Positions 16,359-25,483 of a stretch of DNA of 64,000 bases are shown in pieces (position 1 is the first letter of the stretch; each line of letters starts with the position of its first letter). Source of the DNA: Sediminibacterium sp. (GTDB lineage: Bacteria > Bacteroidota > Bacteroidia > Chitinophagales > Chitinophagaceae); contig JAEUVE010000011.1 in NCBI GenBank assembly GCA_016786865.1, positions 248,001-312,000 on the forward strand. Direction: 5' to 3'. Under the pieces are notes generated by a model, which was not told the DNA's origin, searched no databases, and worked only from the letters and a program-made list of their open reading frames with translations. The position numbers and the translations under genes are program-made.

Positions 16359-16371
16359 TTAAAAACAAAGA

Positions 16372-19365
16372 ATGTCAGAACTGAAATTACCCAGACTGTT
16401 AGCAGCCGCTAAGGAATTCAACATTGGTCAGGATACCCTGATCGAGTTCCTGGTGAAGAGAGGATTTAACCGAGATGACCTGAAACCTACTGCAAAGCTT
16501 CAGGAAGACCAGTATCGTGCCTTGCAGGCAGAGTTCCAGAGCGATAAGGTTGCCAAGAACAAGGCAGACCAGGTAGAGATCCCGAAAGTGGCACAGTCCG
16601 AGGCGCGTAAGAAGAAGGATGAGGAGGAGATCACCTTCAGAAAAGAGGAGAAAAAAGCCGCCCCTGCACCAGTGAAGGAAGAAGTTAAGGCAGAGGAACC
16701 TGTAGCAGCCCCTGCACCGGCGCCAGTACCGGCAGAAGCACCTGCTCCGAAAGAAGTACAACCCGTTGTGGAAGTAAAAGCCGAAGAACCTGCTCCTGTA
16801 ACTCCTCCGCCAGCTCCGGCAGCAGAACCGGAAAAACCCAAAACAGAAGCGACCGGCATTGAAGGTCCTAAAGTCATTCATAAAATTGATCTTTCCGCTA
16901 TAGATTCTTCCACCCGGCCTAAAAAGACGGTGAAGAAGGTTGAACCTGCAGCACCAGAAAAATCACCTGAGCCTGTGGTTCCGGCAGCTCCGCAGCAAGT
17001 TGTTGAGCCGGTTCCACAAGCTGCTCCTCCGGTTGCAGAAACGCCCAAGCCAGCGGTTCCGGTAGTAGAAGCAGAACCTGCGGCTCCGACCATTGAGAAT
17101 ATCCGTGCCGAAAAGCTGGAGGGTCCTAAGATTTTAGGAAAAATTGAGCTTCCGGTGAACAGTGATACCCGACCTAAACCAGCTGGAAGAGACGAAAAAC
17201 GCAAACGCAAGCGTATTCCCGTAGATAAGAAAGGAGACAATACTTCTACCGCACCGGTTGCAAAAGATGCGGAAGGAAGACCACTGACCGGACCGAATCG
17301 TCCGATCGTTCCGGCCCGTAATAACAACAGCGGTGGTGGATTCAATCGCGGCGGACAACAGGGCAGCGGATTCAACAGAGGCGGACAAGGCGGAAACCGC
17401 GGAGGTCGCCACGACAGAAATGCTCCCCGTCATGAAGACAAAGAAATAGATCAGAAAGCAATTCAGGAAAAGATCCGCGAAACGCAGGCAAAACTTGCAG
17501 GAACCGGAGGAAGAGGAAAGAGCCTGAAAGCCAAATACAGAAGGGCTAAGCGCGATGAAGCTGCTGAAGCAATGGGTGAAGAAATGATGGAAGACAACAA
17601 ACTGCAGGTAACGGAATTTGTTACCGTAAGTGAGTTGGCCAACCTGATGGATGTAAGCTTTGCCGATGTTATTGGTAAGTGTATGAACCTGGGGATCATG
17701 GTATCCATCAATCAGCGTCTGGATGCGGAAGTGATAGAGCTGGTAGCCAGTGAGTTTGGCTACGAAGTAGAGTTCATCGGAGTGGAAGATGCGGATGAAA
17801 TGGAGGAAGAGGAAGAAGCAGATGATGAAGCAGCACAGCAGCAGCGTGCGCCGATTGTGACCATTATGGGTCACGTAGACCACGGTAAAACATCCCTGCT
17901 CGACTATATCCGGAATGCCAATGTGGTAGCCGGTGAGGCCGGAGGTATTACCCAGCACATAGGTGCATATGAGGTAACGCTCCCTAATGGAAGAGCCATT
18001 ACATTCCTGGATACACCGGGTCACGAAGCGTTCACCGCCATGCGTGCCCGTGGTGCCAAGATCACTGATATTGCCATTATCGTAGTTGCTGCAGATGATG
18101 CGGTGATGCCTCAGACCAAAGAGGCCATCAGTCACGCTCAGGCAGCTGGTGTACCTATGATTTTTGCAGTGAATAAAATTGATAAAGACGGAGCTAATCC
18201 GCAGAAAATATACGAGCAACTGTCTCAGATGAATATTTTGGTGGAAGCCTGGGGTGGTAAATACCAGAACCAGGAATTATCCGCCAAGCAGGGTCTGAAT
18301 GTAGACCAGTTGCTGGAAAAAGTATTGCTCGAAGCCGATTTGCTGGATCTTAAAGCCAACCCTAGCAGGGAGGCCAGCGGAACAATTATTGAAGCATCTC
18401 TGGATAAGGGCCGTGGTTATGTAGCTACCATCCTTGTTCAGAACGGAACACTGCGTCAGGGAGACCTGATTGTATCCGGTCAGTATTTTGGACGTGTGAA
18501 AGCCATGTTCAACGAAAGAAATCAGCGTATTGACGGTGCTCCACCATCAACACCAGTAGTGATACTTGGATTAAACGGTGCGCCACAGGCTGGTGAAAAG
18601 TTCAAAGTGTTCCATGATGAGGCCGAAGCTAAAGAAGTGGCGACCAAACGTGCACAGATTCTTCGTGAGCAGGGTCTTCGTGCAAGAAAACATATTACCC
18701 TGGATGAAATCGGTCGTCGTCTGGCACTCGGAAACTTCAAGGAGCTCAATATCATTATCAAGGGAGATGTGGACGGATCTGTAGAGGCCCTGAGTGATTC
18801 CTTGCAGAAACTTTCTACCGAAGAGATCGCGGTACGCGTAGTATTGAAAGGCGTTGGTCAGATTTCTGAAAGTGATGTATTGCTGGCTACTGCATCCGAT
18901 GCCATCATCATCGGATTTAACGTTCGTCCTTCTATGCAAGCCAACAAGCTGGCAGAAACTGAGGGCGTACAGATCAAGTTGTACTCTATCATTTACACTG
19001 CGATTGATGAAATCAAGAGTGCTATGGAGGGTATGCTTGAACCAAAATACCAGGAGAAAATCACCGCCAACGTTGAAATTCGTGAAGTATATAAGTTCGA
19101 TAAGGCAACCGTTGCAGGATGTTATGTTCTGGAAGGAAAGATTTCCCGAAACAGCAAAATCCGGATTATCCGGGATGGTATTGTGGAATATCCTAAAGGA
19201 GAAGGACAGAGTGCGGAGCTGGGCAGCCTGAAACGCTTCAAAGACGATGCAAAAGAAGTTGCAACCAATATGGAGTGTGGTCTGACTATTAAAAACTTCA
19301 ACGACATCCGTGTAGGCGATATCGTGGAAGCATTTGAAGAAGAGGAAGTGAAGCGTACGCTCTAG
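16372..19365 (+). CDS. infB: Translation initiation factor IF-2
   Basis: 997 residues. IF2_N domain at the start ([22 protein letters not shown]), a long Ala/Pro/Glu-rich linker (about 80-290), an Arg/Gly/Asn-rich patch with repeated FNRGG (about 320-350), a second IF2_N-like segment ([19 protein letters not shown]), then the GTPase domain from about residue 499: G1 [10 protein letters not shown]3 DTPGHEAF, G4 NKID. Domains II, III and IV follow to the C-terminus. It places initiator tRNA on the 30S subunit and promotes subunit joining. Last gene of the operon; a terminator follows. Confidence 0.96.
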   Translation: MSELKLPRLLAAAKEFNIGQDTLIEFLVKRGFNRDDLKPTAKLQEDQYRALQAEFQSDKVAKNKADQVEIPKVAQSEARKKKDEEEITFRKEEKKAAPAPVKEEVKAEEPVAAPAPAPVPAEAPAPKEVQPVVEVKAEEPAPVTPPPAPAAEPEKPKTEATGIEGPKVIHKIDLSAIDSSTRPKKTVKKVEPAAPEKSPEPVVPAAPQQVVEPVPQAAPPVAETPKPAVPVVEAEPAAPTIENIRAEKLEGPKILGKIELPVNSDTRPKPAGRDEKRKRKRIPVDKKGDNTSTAPVAKDAEGRPLTGPNRPIVPARNNNSGGGFNRGGQQGSGFNRGGQGGNRGGRHDRNAPRHEDKEIDQKAIQEKIRETQAKLAGTGGRGKSLKAKYRRAKRDEAAEAMGEEMMEDNKLQVTEFVTVSELANLMDVSFADVIGKCMNLGIMVSINQRLDAEVIELVASEFGYEVEFIGVEDADEMEEEEEADDEAAQQQRAPIVTIMGHVDHGKTSLLDYIRNANVVAGEAGGITQHIGAYEVTLPNGRAITFLDTPGHEAFTAMRARGAKITDIAIIVVAADDAVMPQTKEAISHAQAAGVPMIFAVNKIDKDGANPQKIYEQLSQMNILVEAWGGKYQNQELSAKQGLNVDQLLEKVLLEADLLDLKANPSREASGTIIEASLDKGRGYVATILVQNGTLRQGDLIVSGQYFGRVKAMFNERNQRIDGAPPSTPVVILGLNGAPQAGEKFKVFHDEAEAKEVATKRAQILREQGLRARKHITLDEIGRRLALGNFKELNIIIKGDVDGSVEALSDSLQKLSTEEIAVRVVLKGVGQISESDVLLATASDAIIIGFNVRPSMQANKLAETEGVQIKLYSIIYTAIDEIKSAMEGMLEPKYQEKITANVEIREVYKFDKATVAGCYVLEGKISRNSKIRIIRDGIVEYPKGEGQSAELGSLKRFKDDAKEVATNMECGLTIKNFNDIRVGDIVEAFEEEEVKRTL

Positions 19366-19380
19366 GAAACTATATTAATT

Positions 19381-19437
19381 AAGCCTCAAGCCTTACGCCT
19401 TTTCTATACATAGCCGGCGGGTGGTTTGAGGCTTTTA
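19381..19437 (+). terminator. Terminator of the rimP-nusA-infB operon
   Basis: AAGCCTCAA (19381-19389) pairs perfectly with TTGAGGCTT (19426-19434), followed by a T-run. The loop of 36 bases is unusually long and could hold an inner fold. It starts 15 bases after the infB stop. Confidence 0.7.
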
Positions 19438-19485
19438 TGTTTTGTTAAAAGCAGTGAAGGAGGGGTAAAACAGCTATTGTTTATT

Positions 19486-19493
19486 TATTTTTG
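19486..19493 (+). promoter_or_regulatory. Candidate -7 element of surA
   Basis: TATTTTTG fits TAnnTTTG. Only 6 bases separate it from ATG 19500, implying a very short or absent 5' leader. No convincing -33 TTTG lies about 20 bp upstream. Confidence 0.45.
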
Positions 19494-19499
19494 ATAAAT

Positions 19500-20903
19500 A
19501 TGAAATTGATGAAGCAACTGGTAATTTTAGGATTCTTACTGGCAACGGGCAGTTTTTCTGCAATACAGGCACAAACCAAAAAAGTGGTAGCAGATAAAAT
19601 TGTAGGTCAGGTAGGAGATAAAATCATCCTCCGTTCCGACATACAAAATACCATCGCCGACATCAAGCGTCAGTCGCAGGGGCAGGATAATCCCAATATT
19701 CCCAGTGAATGCCAGGTGTTGGAAAGTCAGCTGATCAGAAAAGCCCTCTTGTTGCAGGCACAAAAGGATTCCATTACAGTTGGAGATGATGAAATTGAAG
19801 CCGAACTGGATAACCGGATTCGTCAGACGATACAACAGTACGGTTCAAAAGATATTCTGGAAGAAATTGCCGGTAAAACGGTATACCAGTTAAAAGACGA
19901 TTTCCGTGAAGCATTCAGAGAGCAAAAGCTGGCAGATCAAATGCAGCGTAAAATTGTGGATGCCATTAAGATAACTCCAACAGAAGTAAAAGCTTACTAC
20001 AATAAAATCCCCAAAGACAGTCTTCCTTTTTATGAAAGTGAAATTGAAGTAAGTCAGATTGTGGTTTATCCAAAAGCCAACAAGGATGTAGAGGATTATG
20101 TGTCTAAGCAGATGTACGACTACAAGAAGCAGGCAGAGGCATTGGGAGCAAAAAAGTTTGAGCAACTGGCCAAGAATTATTCCGAAGATCCTGCAGTAAA
20201 AGAGAACGGCGGTCAATATACCCTGAACAGAAATGATAAATTCTGGGATCCTGCTTTTCTTTCCGGAGCATTCCGTTTGAAGGAAGGACAGATTTCCCCG
20301 GTGATCAAATCCAAATTTGGTCTGCACATCATCATGATGATCAGCCGTTCAGGAGATGAAGCCATTGTAAGACATATTCTGCGTATACCTCCGGTAACCG
20401 ACGATGAGGTAAATGAAGCAAAAGGTAAACTGGACAGTATTCGCAATGATATTAAGGCGGGAAAAATCAGTTTTGCAGAAGCTGTAAATAAGTACAGTGA
20501 TGATGAATCCAGTAAATTCAGTGCCGGTGCGCTTTCCGGCAGGGATGGTTCAACTTTTATCACACTGGATATGCTGGACAAGGAAATGATTAAGCCAATC
20601 AGTACCATGAAGCCAGGAGATATTTCTGAACCGCAGATTTATCTGGACGACCGCAACCGTAAAGTGGTGCGTATTATTTACTATAAAACCAAAAAAGAGC
20701 CACACCGTGAAAACCTGAAAGAAGATTATAACAGGATTGCACAACGGGCATTAGAAGAGAAAAAAACCAGTACACTCGAAAAATGGTTTAAGGATCATAT
20801 CCCTACCTATTATGTACTGATCGATAAAGATTATTCCAGCTGCGAAGGATTGGAAGATTGGCGAAAAGCTGCAGAAGCTGCTGCTAAATCCCGTGAAAAT
20901 TAG
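19500..20903 (+). CDS. surA: SurA-like periplasmic peptidyl-prolyl isomerase / chaperone
   Basis: About 467 residues. Start at ATG 19500 (an ATG at 19509 is also possible; the TTG at 19491 lies in the -7 motif). Signal peptide MKLMKQLVILGFLLATGSFSAIQAQ. The SurA N-terminal chaperone region is about 30-190 (VGDKIILRSDIQ, QLIRKALLLQAQKDS). Two parvulin PpiC domains follow: first about 185-285 (EIEVSQIVVYPK ... LSGAFRLKEGQISPVIKSKFGLHII), second about 290-395 (AIVRHILRIPP). It assists folding of outer-membrane beta-barrels. A strong terminator follows. No other outer-membrane assembly gene is adjacent. Confidence 0.88.
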   Translation: MKLMKQLVILGFLLATGSFSAIQAQTKKVVADKIVGQVGDKIILRSDIQNTIADIKRQSQGQDNPNIPSECQVLESQLIRKALLLQAQKDSITVGDDEIEAELDNRIRQTIQQYGSKDILEEIAGKTVYQLKDDFREAFREQKLADQMQRKIVDAIKITPTEVKAYYNKIPKDSLPFYESEIEVSQIVVYPKANKDVEDYVSKQMYDYKKQAEALGAKKFEQLAKNYSEDPAVKENGGQYTLNRNDKFWDPAFLSGAFRLKEGQISPVIKSKFGLHIIMMISRSGDEAIVRHILRIPPVTDDEVNEAKGKLDSIRNDIKAGKISFAEAVNKYSDDESSKFSAGALSGRDGSTFITLDMLDKEMIKPISTMKPGDISEPQIYLDDRNRKVVRIIYYKTKKEPHRENLKEDYNRIAQRALEEKKTSTLEKWFKDHIPTYYVLIDKDYSSCEGLEDWRKAAEAAAKSREN

Positions 20904-20935
20904 CGGAATATAAGTTTATAAAAATTATTATGTAT

Positions 20936-20976
20936 GGTTCAAAAGGCAGCTGGAGCCTGCCTTTTGAACCTTTTTT
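20936..20976 (+). terminator. Strong intrinsic terminator after surA
   Basis: A 14-bp perfect stem (GGTTCAAAAGGCAG, 20936-20949, with CTGCCTTTTGAACC, 20957-20970), a 7-base loop and six T residues. It rules out upstream starts for the following MarR gene. Confidence 0.9.
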
Positions 20977-21016
20977 ATTACCGGATAAAGCCAAAAAGAG
21001 AGGCGAAAATATTTTT

Positions 21017-21049
21017 TTTGGAAATTAGGTGTATATACATGTATATTTG
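21017..21049 (+). promoter_or_regulatory. marR promoter with overlapping palindromic operator
   Basis: TTTG (21017-21020), a 21-bp spacer, and TATATTTG (21042-21049) form a Bacteroidota-type promoter. The perfect 14-bp palindrome ATATACATGTATAT (21033-21046) overlaps the -7 box, an ideal position for autorepression. The 15-mer TGTATATACATGTAT (21030-21044) recurs inverted at 21524-21538 in front of the pirin gene. Confidence 0.7.
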
Positions 21050-21053
21050 CATT

Positions 21054-21509
21054 GTGAAATTGGAACAAGCAATACAAAGTAATAAATTCAAGGATGAGAT
21101 GCACAAGGCAAGCTTGAACATTCTTTATACTGCGTGGTGGTTAAAAACAAGAATGAGCAATGAACTAAAAGGGTATGGCTTAACCCATGAACAGTACAAT
21201 GTACTGCGCATTTTAAAAGGAAAGCACCCGGAGCAAATGTGTGTGAAGAATATCACCTGCAGAATGATTGAAAGAAGCTCTAATGTACCCAGGATCATAG
21301 ACAGGCTCGAAATTAAAAAGCTCGTGAAGCGTTCCGTTTCTCCTACCGACAGAAGAGAAACTGTTATTACGCTTACTCAAAGTGGATTAACCATACTGGA
21401 GGCTTCAACAGAAAAGATCAATGCACTGATGGAAGATATGGTGAAAATTGAAACTGCCGATGCAAAACAACTGAATGAGTTGCTTGAAAAACTGCGGGGG
21501 GAAGAATAA
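21054..21509 (+). CDS. MarR-family transcriptional regulator
   Basis: About 151 residues with GTG start at 21054 (MKLEQAIQ...), chosen because relatives begin this way and because a terminator and the promoter occupy the sequence before it; an ATG at 21039 lies in the operator. Winged helix: YGLTHEQYNVLRILKG, recognition-helix region ERSSNVPRIIDRLEIKKLV, wing with SPTDRRETVITLTQSG (DRR being the classical MarR wing motif). It probably represses its own promoter and the pirin gene through the shared palindrome. The effector is unknown; the linked redox enzymes suggest an oxidative or electrophile signal. Confidence 0.85.
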   Translation: MKLEQAIQSNKFKDEMHKASLNILYTAWWLKTRMSNELKGYGLTHEQYNVLRILKGKHPEQMCVKNITCRMIERSSNVPRIIDRLEIKKLVKRSVSPTDRRETVITLTQSGLTILEASTEKINALMEDMVKIETADAKQLNELLEKLRGEE

Positions 21510-21523
21510 AAAAATTTATATAA

Positions 21524-21538
21524 ATACATGTATATACA
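21524..21538. promoter_or_regulatory. Second copy of the MarR operator, at the pirin start
   Basis: ATACATGTATATACA is the exact reverse complement of the 15-mer at 21030-21044. It lies 15 bases after the marR stop and contains the likely pirin ATG (21528), so a bound regulator would block initiation or elongation into the downstream genes. Confidence 0.65.
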
Positions 21539-22400
21539 TAGAACTATACAACAAATTGCTTTTGCGCAGCAAATGGATATGGGTGGATTTCCCATCCGTC
21601 AGCCTTTGCCATCCCGATTAATCAGTATGCTGGATCCGTTTTTGTTGCTTCATCATGCCATATTGGAGGTTCCGCAAGAGAATGATCCGAAACATAGTGG
21701 TGTTGGTCCGCATCCGCACAGAGGTTTTTCCCCGGTTTCATTTATTTATCGTGGAGGGGTACATCACCGCGACAGCCGCGGAAACGATAATGTGGTTTAT
21801 GCGGGAGGAACCCAGTGGATGAATGCAGGCATGGGGGTGATACACAGCGAACGGCCACCGGCAGATATTCATGAAAAGGGTGGTGTACAGGAATTGGTTC
21901 AACTCTGGATCAATTCTCCTGCAAAAAATAAGATGGATCAGCCTGTTTATTTTCCCTTAACTGCCGAAAAAACACCAGTGGTTGTTTCCGATGACCAAAA
22001 AACTTCCATACAGGTAATTTCGGGTGAACTGAACGGGATAAAAGGTCCCATCCCGGCGCTTTCTCCTGTAAATATGTTTAATGTGCGCATTCGCAAAGGG
22101 GGCAGCTATTTTATACCATTCAGTCGCTCGCATAACGCATTTATCTATGTAATAGACGGACAGCTACAGGTAGGGAATGCAGAAGAAATAGAAGCATTCT
22201 ATATGGCGGCCTTCAATACAGATGGAGATGGTATAGAACTGAATGCACTTGAAGACAGTGTGGTACTGGTTGGAACAGGAGAGCCACTGAAAGAGCCCGT
22301 TGTTTCGCATGGCCCTTTTGTAATGAACAATGAAACACAAATCATGGAAGCATTCAGAGACTACCAGTTGGGTAAAATGGGCGTTCTCATAGAAAGTTAA
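21528..22400 (+). CDS. Pirin family protein
   Basis: 290 residues, bicupin fold. N-terminal cupin metal ligands: GPHPHRGFSPVSFI (two His), GGVHHRDSRG, and AGMGVIHSERPP (His and Glu). WMNAGMG and VQELVQLWINSPAKNKM are pirin signatures. Bacterial pirins are iron proteins, some with quercetinase activity and some acting as redox-sensing partners. Start at ATG 21528, which gives RTIQQIAFAQQMDMGGFPIRQ as in relatives; ATG 21573 would drop this part. Grouped with MarR, YceI and an FMN reductase, a recurrent stress-type set. Confidence 0.88.
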   Translation: MYIHRTIQQIAFAQQMDMGGFPIRQPLPSRLISMLDPFLLLHHAILEVPQENDPKHSGVGPHPHRGFSPVSFIYRGGVHHRDSRGNDNVVYAGGTQWMNAGMGVIHSERPPADIHEKGGVQELVQLWINSPAKNKMDQPVYFPLTAEKTPVVVSDDQKTSIQVISGELNGIKGPIPALSPVNMFNVRIRKGGSYFIPFSRSHNAFIYVIDGQLQVGNAEEIEAFYMAAFNTDGDGIELNALEDSVVLVGTGEPLKEPVVSHGPFVMNNETQIMEAFRDYQLGKMGVLIES

Positions 22401-22443
22401 ATAACAATTCTTATATCATTATTCAAATCAAAAACAATCAATC

Positions 22444-22971
22444 ATGTCAACCTACAAAATCGACGCAGCACACAGTGAAATCACATTTAAAGTGAAACAC
22501 TTAATGATCACCAATGTTACTGGTAGCTTTCAAAAATTTGATGCAGTTATGGAATCTTCCGCAGAAGACTTCAGTGATGCAAAAATCAGCTTTGAAGCAG
22601 ATGTAGACAGTATTTCTACCAATAACGAACAACGCGATGCACACCTGAAAAGCGATGACTTTTTCTCTGCAGCCCAATTCCCTAAAATCAGCTTTATTTC
22701 TAATTCCTTTACCAAAAAATCCGGTAGTGAGTATACATTGAAAGGAGACCTGACCATTAAGGGCAATACCAAGCCTGTTGAACTGGCGGTTGATTTTGGC
22801 GGTGCAGTTACTGATCCATACGGCCAGCAAAAAGCAGGCTTTGAAATCAATGGTAAAATCAGTCGTGCAGCATTTGGTTTAACCTGGAGCGCAGCTACCG
22901 AAGCAGGTGGTGTAGTGGTAGGGGATGAAATTAAGCTGAATCTGGCTGTTCAAATGATTAAGCAGGCTTAA
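22444..22971 (+). CDS. YceI family protein (lipocalin-like isoprenoid-binding fold)
   Basis: 175 residues. The start STYKIDAAHSEITFKVKHLMITNVTGSF is the YceI signature, and the barrel continues through LKSDDFFSAAQFPKISFIS and LTIKGNTKPVELAVDFGG. Relatives bind polyprenyl chains. There is no signal peptide, so unlike E. coli YceI it is likely cytoplasmic. Start ATG 22444; 43 bases after pirin, probably the same transcript. Confidence 0.9.
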   Translation: MSTYKIDAAHSEITFKVKHLMITNVTGSFQKFDAVMESSAEDFSDAKISFEADVDSISTNNEQRDAHLKSDDFFSAAQFPKISFISNSFTKKSGSEYTLKGDLTIKGNTKPVELAVDFGGAVTDPYGQQKAGFEINGKISRAAFGLTWSAATEAGGVVVGDEIKLNLAVQMIKQA

Positions 22972-23017
22972 TTCGCATTTTTCAGAACCAGAAGACGCAA
23001 TAATTGTTAGTAAGTAT

Positions 23018-23581
23018 ATGAACATAGAAATTATATCCGGAAGCCCAAGGGCAGGGAGTGTTTCCAACAGGCTTGCCTTGCATCTCTTTGAGGCGCTGAA
23101 AGCCCAGACAGAGCACACAGTAGGAATTATTGATATACGTGAGTGGAATCTGCCTTTGCTGCAGGAAGTATATACTTCAGTAGAAAAGACCCCTGAACAG
23201 TTTAAACCATTGGCCAGACGAATGTTTGCCGCAGATGCATTTATTCTGGTAACCCCGGAATACAATGGCAGTTATTCTCCGGCGCTGCAGAACCTGCTGG
23301 ATCATTTTCCCAAGCAGACAAGGAAGGCTTTTGGCATTGCCACAGCCTCTGTGGGTGCGATGGGCGGAATGCGCTCCAGTCAGCAAATGCTGTTGCTGAT
23401 ACCGGCTTTGTTCGGTATAGCTTCACCACATATGCTGGTTACCCCGTTTGTAGATAAGAAATTTGATGCAGATGGAAAATTGCTGGACCCTGGTTTCCAG
23501 AAGTCAATTGACCATTTTATACACGAATTCCTTTGGTTGGCAGGTAGTTTAACCGGTTTGAAGGAACCAGTATATAATTAA
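23018..23581 (+). CDS. NAD(P)H-dependent FMN reductase (flavodoxin-like)
   Basis: 187 residues. FMN-binding P-loop: IISGSPRAGSVSNRLA near the start; second flavin motif VTPEYNGSYSPALQNLLDHFP; SVGAMGGMRSSQQM as in chromate/quinone reductases of the NADPH_dep_FMN_red family. Likely reduces FMN, quinones or related electrophiles. Last gene of the MarR-pirin-YceI group; a hairpin terminator follows. Confidence 0.88.
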   Translation: MNIEIISGSPRAGSVSNRLALHLFEALKAQTEHTVGIIDIREWNLPLLQEVYTSVEKTPEQFKPLARRMFAADAFILVTPEYNGSYSPALQNLLDHFPKQTRKAFGIATASVGAMGGMRSSQQMLLLIPALFGIASPHMLVTPFVDKKFDADGKLLDPGFQKSIDHFIHEFLWLAGSLTGLKEPVYN

Positions 23582-23589
23582 CTTTAAAA

Positions 23590-23626
23590 AAGGTGGCGGA
23601 GTTGTAACTTCGCCACTTTCTTTTTA
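23590..23626. terminator. Terminator between the FMN reductase and purF
   Basis: GTGGCG (23593-23598) pairs with CGCCAC (23611-23616), extended inward by AGTT/AACT-type pairs, followed by TTTCTTTTT. It ends 10 bases before the purF ATG, so it could also influence purF leader reading. Confidence 0.75.
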
Positions 23627-23635
23627 ACAACTACC

Positions 23636-25483
23636 ATGAGCGACGAAATAAAACACGAATGCGGCCTTGCCTATATTCGTTTGCGTAAGCCATTCTCCTA
23701 CTATCTCCAGAAGTATGGTTCGGTAACCTACGGCCTGAACAAGCTGTATCTCCTGATGGAAAAGCAGCACAACCGGGGTCAGGATGGGGCCGGTCTGGCT
23801 ACGGTTAAACTGAACACGGAGCCGGGTAACCCCTTTTTGCACAGAGTCAGGAGCAATGCGCCCCAGCCAATTGCAGACCTTTTCTTCAAAATTGGCCAGG
23901 AAATTCAGGAGTTGGAAAAATACCAGCCCGATATCAAACTTCATCCGGGGCTGATGAAAGGGCATCTTCCTTTTTTGGGCGAATTGTTGCTAGGACATCT
24001 CCGCTATGGTACACAGGGCAAAAACAATGTTGAATTCTGTCATCCCTTCATCAAGCGGAACCTGGCACCTGGTAAAAACCTTGCACTTGCAGGTAATTTT
24101 AATTTGGTGAATACAGATGAGTTATTCGATATCATTCAAATGGCTCCCGGTGATTTTCAAAAGCAAAGTGACCTGGCTGCAATGATGGAAGTGATTCATC
24201 ATTTTCTGTCGCTTGAAGATGCTACCCATCCCAATCAGGCAGACATTTCCGCAGTTTTGAAAAAAGCAACCCCATTGTTCGACGGTGGCTATACTATTGG
24301 AGGATTGCTGGGTAACGGACATAGTTTTGTAATGCGCGATGCACATGGTATTCGTCCTGCCTACTACTATATAGATGATGAAGTAATTGTAGCAGCCAGT
24401 GAACGTGCTGCCATTCGCACTACATTTAATGTAGCGGAAAACGAAGTGAAAGAGTTGATGCCAGGAATGGCACTGATTGCCGATGATAAAGACGGCTATC
24501 GCATTGAACAGATTCTTGCACCAAAAGAACGGAGAGCCTGTTCTTTTGAACGGATTTATTTCTCCAGAGGAAGCGATGAAAAAATTTATCGGGAACGGAT
24601 TGCACTGGGCCATCATCTTAGTAAGACTGTACTGGAAAGTATTTCCTACGACCTGAAAAATACCATTTTCTCCTACATACCGAATACTGCGGAAGTGGCT
24701 TTTTACGGCCTGGTAAAAGGCATGGAAGAGTACCTGAATAAAATTAAGGTAGAGCGTATCCTGAGTTGGGGAAATGATTTTACCCCGGAGAAGCTGGAAG
24801 AAATGGTGAACAGAAAGATCCGCCAGGAAAAAATTGCCATCAAAGATGTAAAACTCCGGACTTTTATCACAGAAGATGCCAACCGGAATGAAATGGTTCA
24901 GCATGTGTACGATATTACCTATGGAACCGTTCGGAAAAATGAAGATACCCTTGTAGTTATTGATGACAGTATTGTAAGGGGAACTACGTTAAAGGAAAGT
25001 ATTGTCAGAATGTTGTCTCGCCTGGAGCCAAAGAAGATTATTGTAGTTTCTTCGGCACCTCAGATCCGTTACCCGGATTGTTACGGTATAGACATGAGTA
25101 AGTTGGGAGATTTTATTGCATTTCGCGCTGCAATAGCTCTGTTGAAGGAAAGAAATCTGGAGCACGTACTTACGGAGGTAAAAGACAGGATCAATGAATT
25201 AAACGAACAGGGACTGCTGGATTCAGAAAACGTGGTAAGACAGATTTATAAACCGTTTACCACACAGGAAATTTCCGATAAGATTGCAGAGCTGATTACA
25301 CCCGAAGGAATTAACCTTCCTGTACAGGTCATTTATCAGACCATCGAAGATTTGCACGACAGTTGCCCTACCAATACCGGAGACTGGTATTTTACCGGCA
25401 ATTATCCTACACCGGGTGGCAATCGGGTGGTTAATAAAGCCTTCCTGAACTACCTGGCCGGAAAGAATGTGAGAGGTTATTAG
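23636..25483 (+). CDS. purF: Amidophosphoribosyltransferase (long PurF-type)
   Basis: 615 residues, longer than the roughly 470-505 of standard PurF, as is usual in Bacteroidota. The N-terminal Ntn glutaminase has its Cys nucleophile at residue 9 (HECGLAYI) after a short propeptide; KQHNRGQDGAGLA and LLGHLRYGTQG complete the glutamine site. The phosphoribosyltransferase domain has the PRPP loop VVIDDSIVRGTTLKES near residue 440. It forms phosphoribosylamine from PRPP and glutamine, the first step of purine synthesis. No other purine gene is nearby. Its stop overlaps the convergent KAS III gene by 4 bases. A close relative with another role is possible but the motifs are complete. Confidence 0.87.
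   Translation: MSDEIKHECGLAYIRLRKPFSYYLQKYGSVTYGLNKLYLLMEKQHNRGQDGAGLATVKLNTEPGNPFLHRVRSNAPQPIADLFFKIGQEIQELEKYQPDIKLHPGLMKGHLPFLGELLLGHLRYGTQGKNNVEFCHPFIKRNLAPGKNLALAGNFNLVNTDELFDIIQMAPGDFQKQSDLAAMMEVIHHFLSLEDATHPNQADISAVLKKATPLFDGGYTIGGLLGNGHSFVMRDAHGIRPAYYYIDDEVIVAASERAAIRTTFNVAENEVKELMPGMALIADDKDGYRIEQILAPKERRACSFERIYFSRGSDEKIYRERIALGHHLSKTVLESISYDLKNTIFSYIPNTAEVAFYGLVKGMEEYLNKIKVERILSWGNDFTPEKLEEMVNRKIRQEKIAIKDVKLRTFITEDANRNEMVQHVYDITYGTVRKNEDTLVVIDDSIVRGTTLKESIVRMLSRLEPKKIIVVSSAPQIRYPDCYGIDMSKLGDFIAFRAAIALLKERNLEHVLTEVKDRINELNEQGLLDSENVVRQIYKPFTTQEISDKIAELITPEGINLPVQVIYQTIEDLHDSCPTNTGDWYFTGNYPTPGGNRVVNKAFLNYLAGKNVRGY

Noticed and set aside
17134..18219. 361-residue antisense frame within infB
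   Set aside because: Shadow of a strongly coding gene; low-complexity product without any motif. The same holds for the long antisense frames at 24122-24904 and 44322-45128.
20934..21053. Upstream extension of the MarR frame
   Set aside because: It runs through a 14-bp-stem terminator and the marR promoter.
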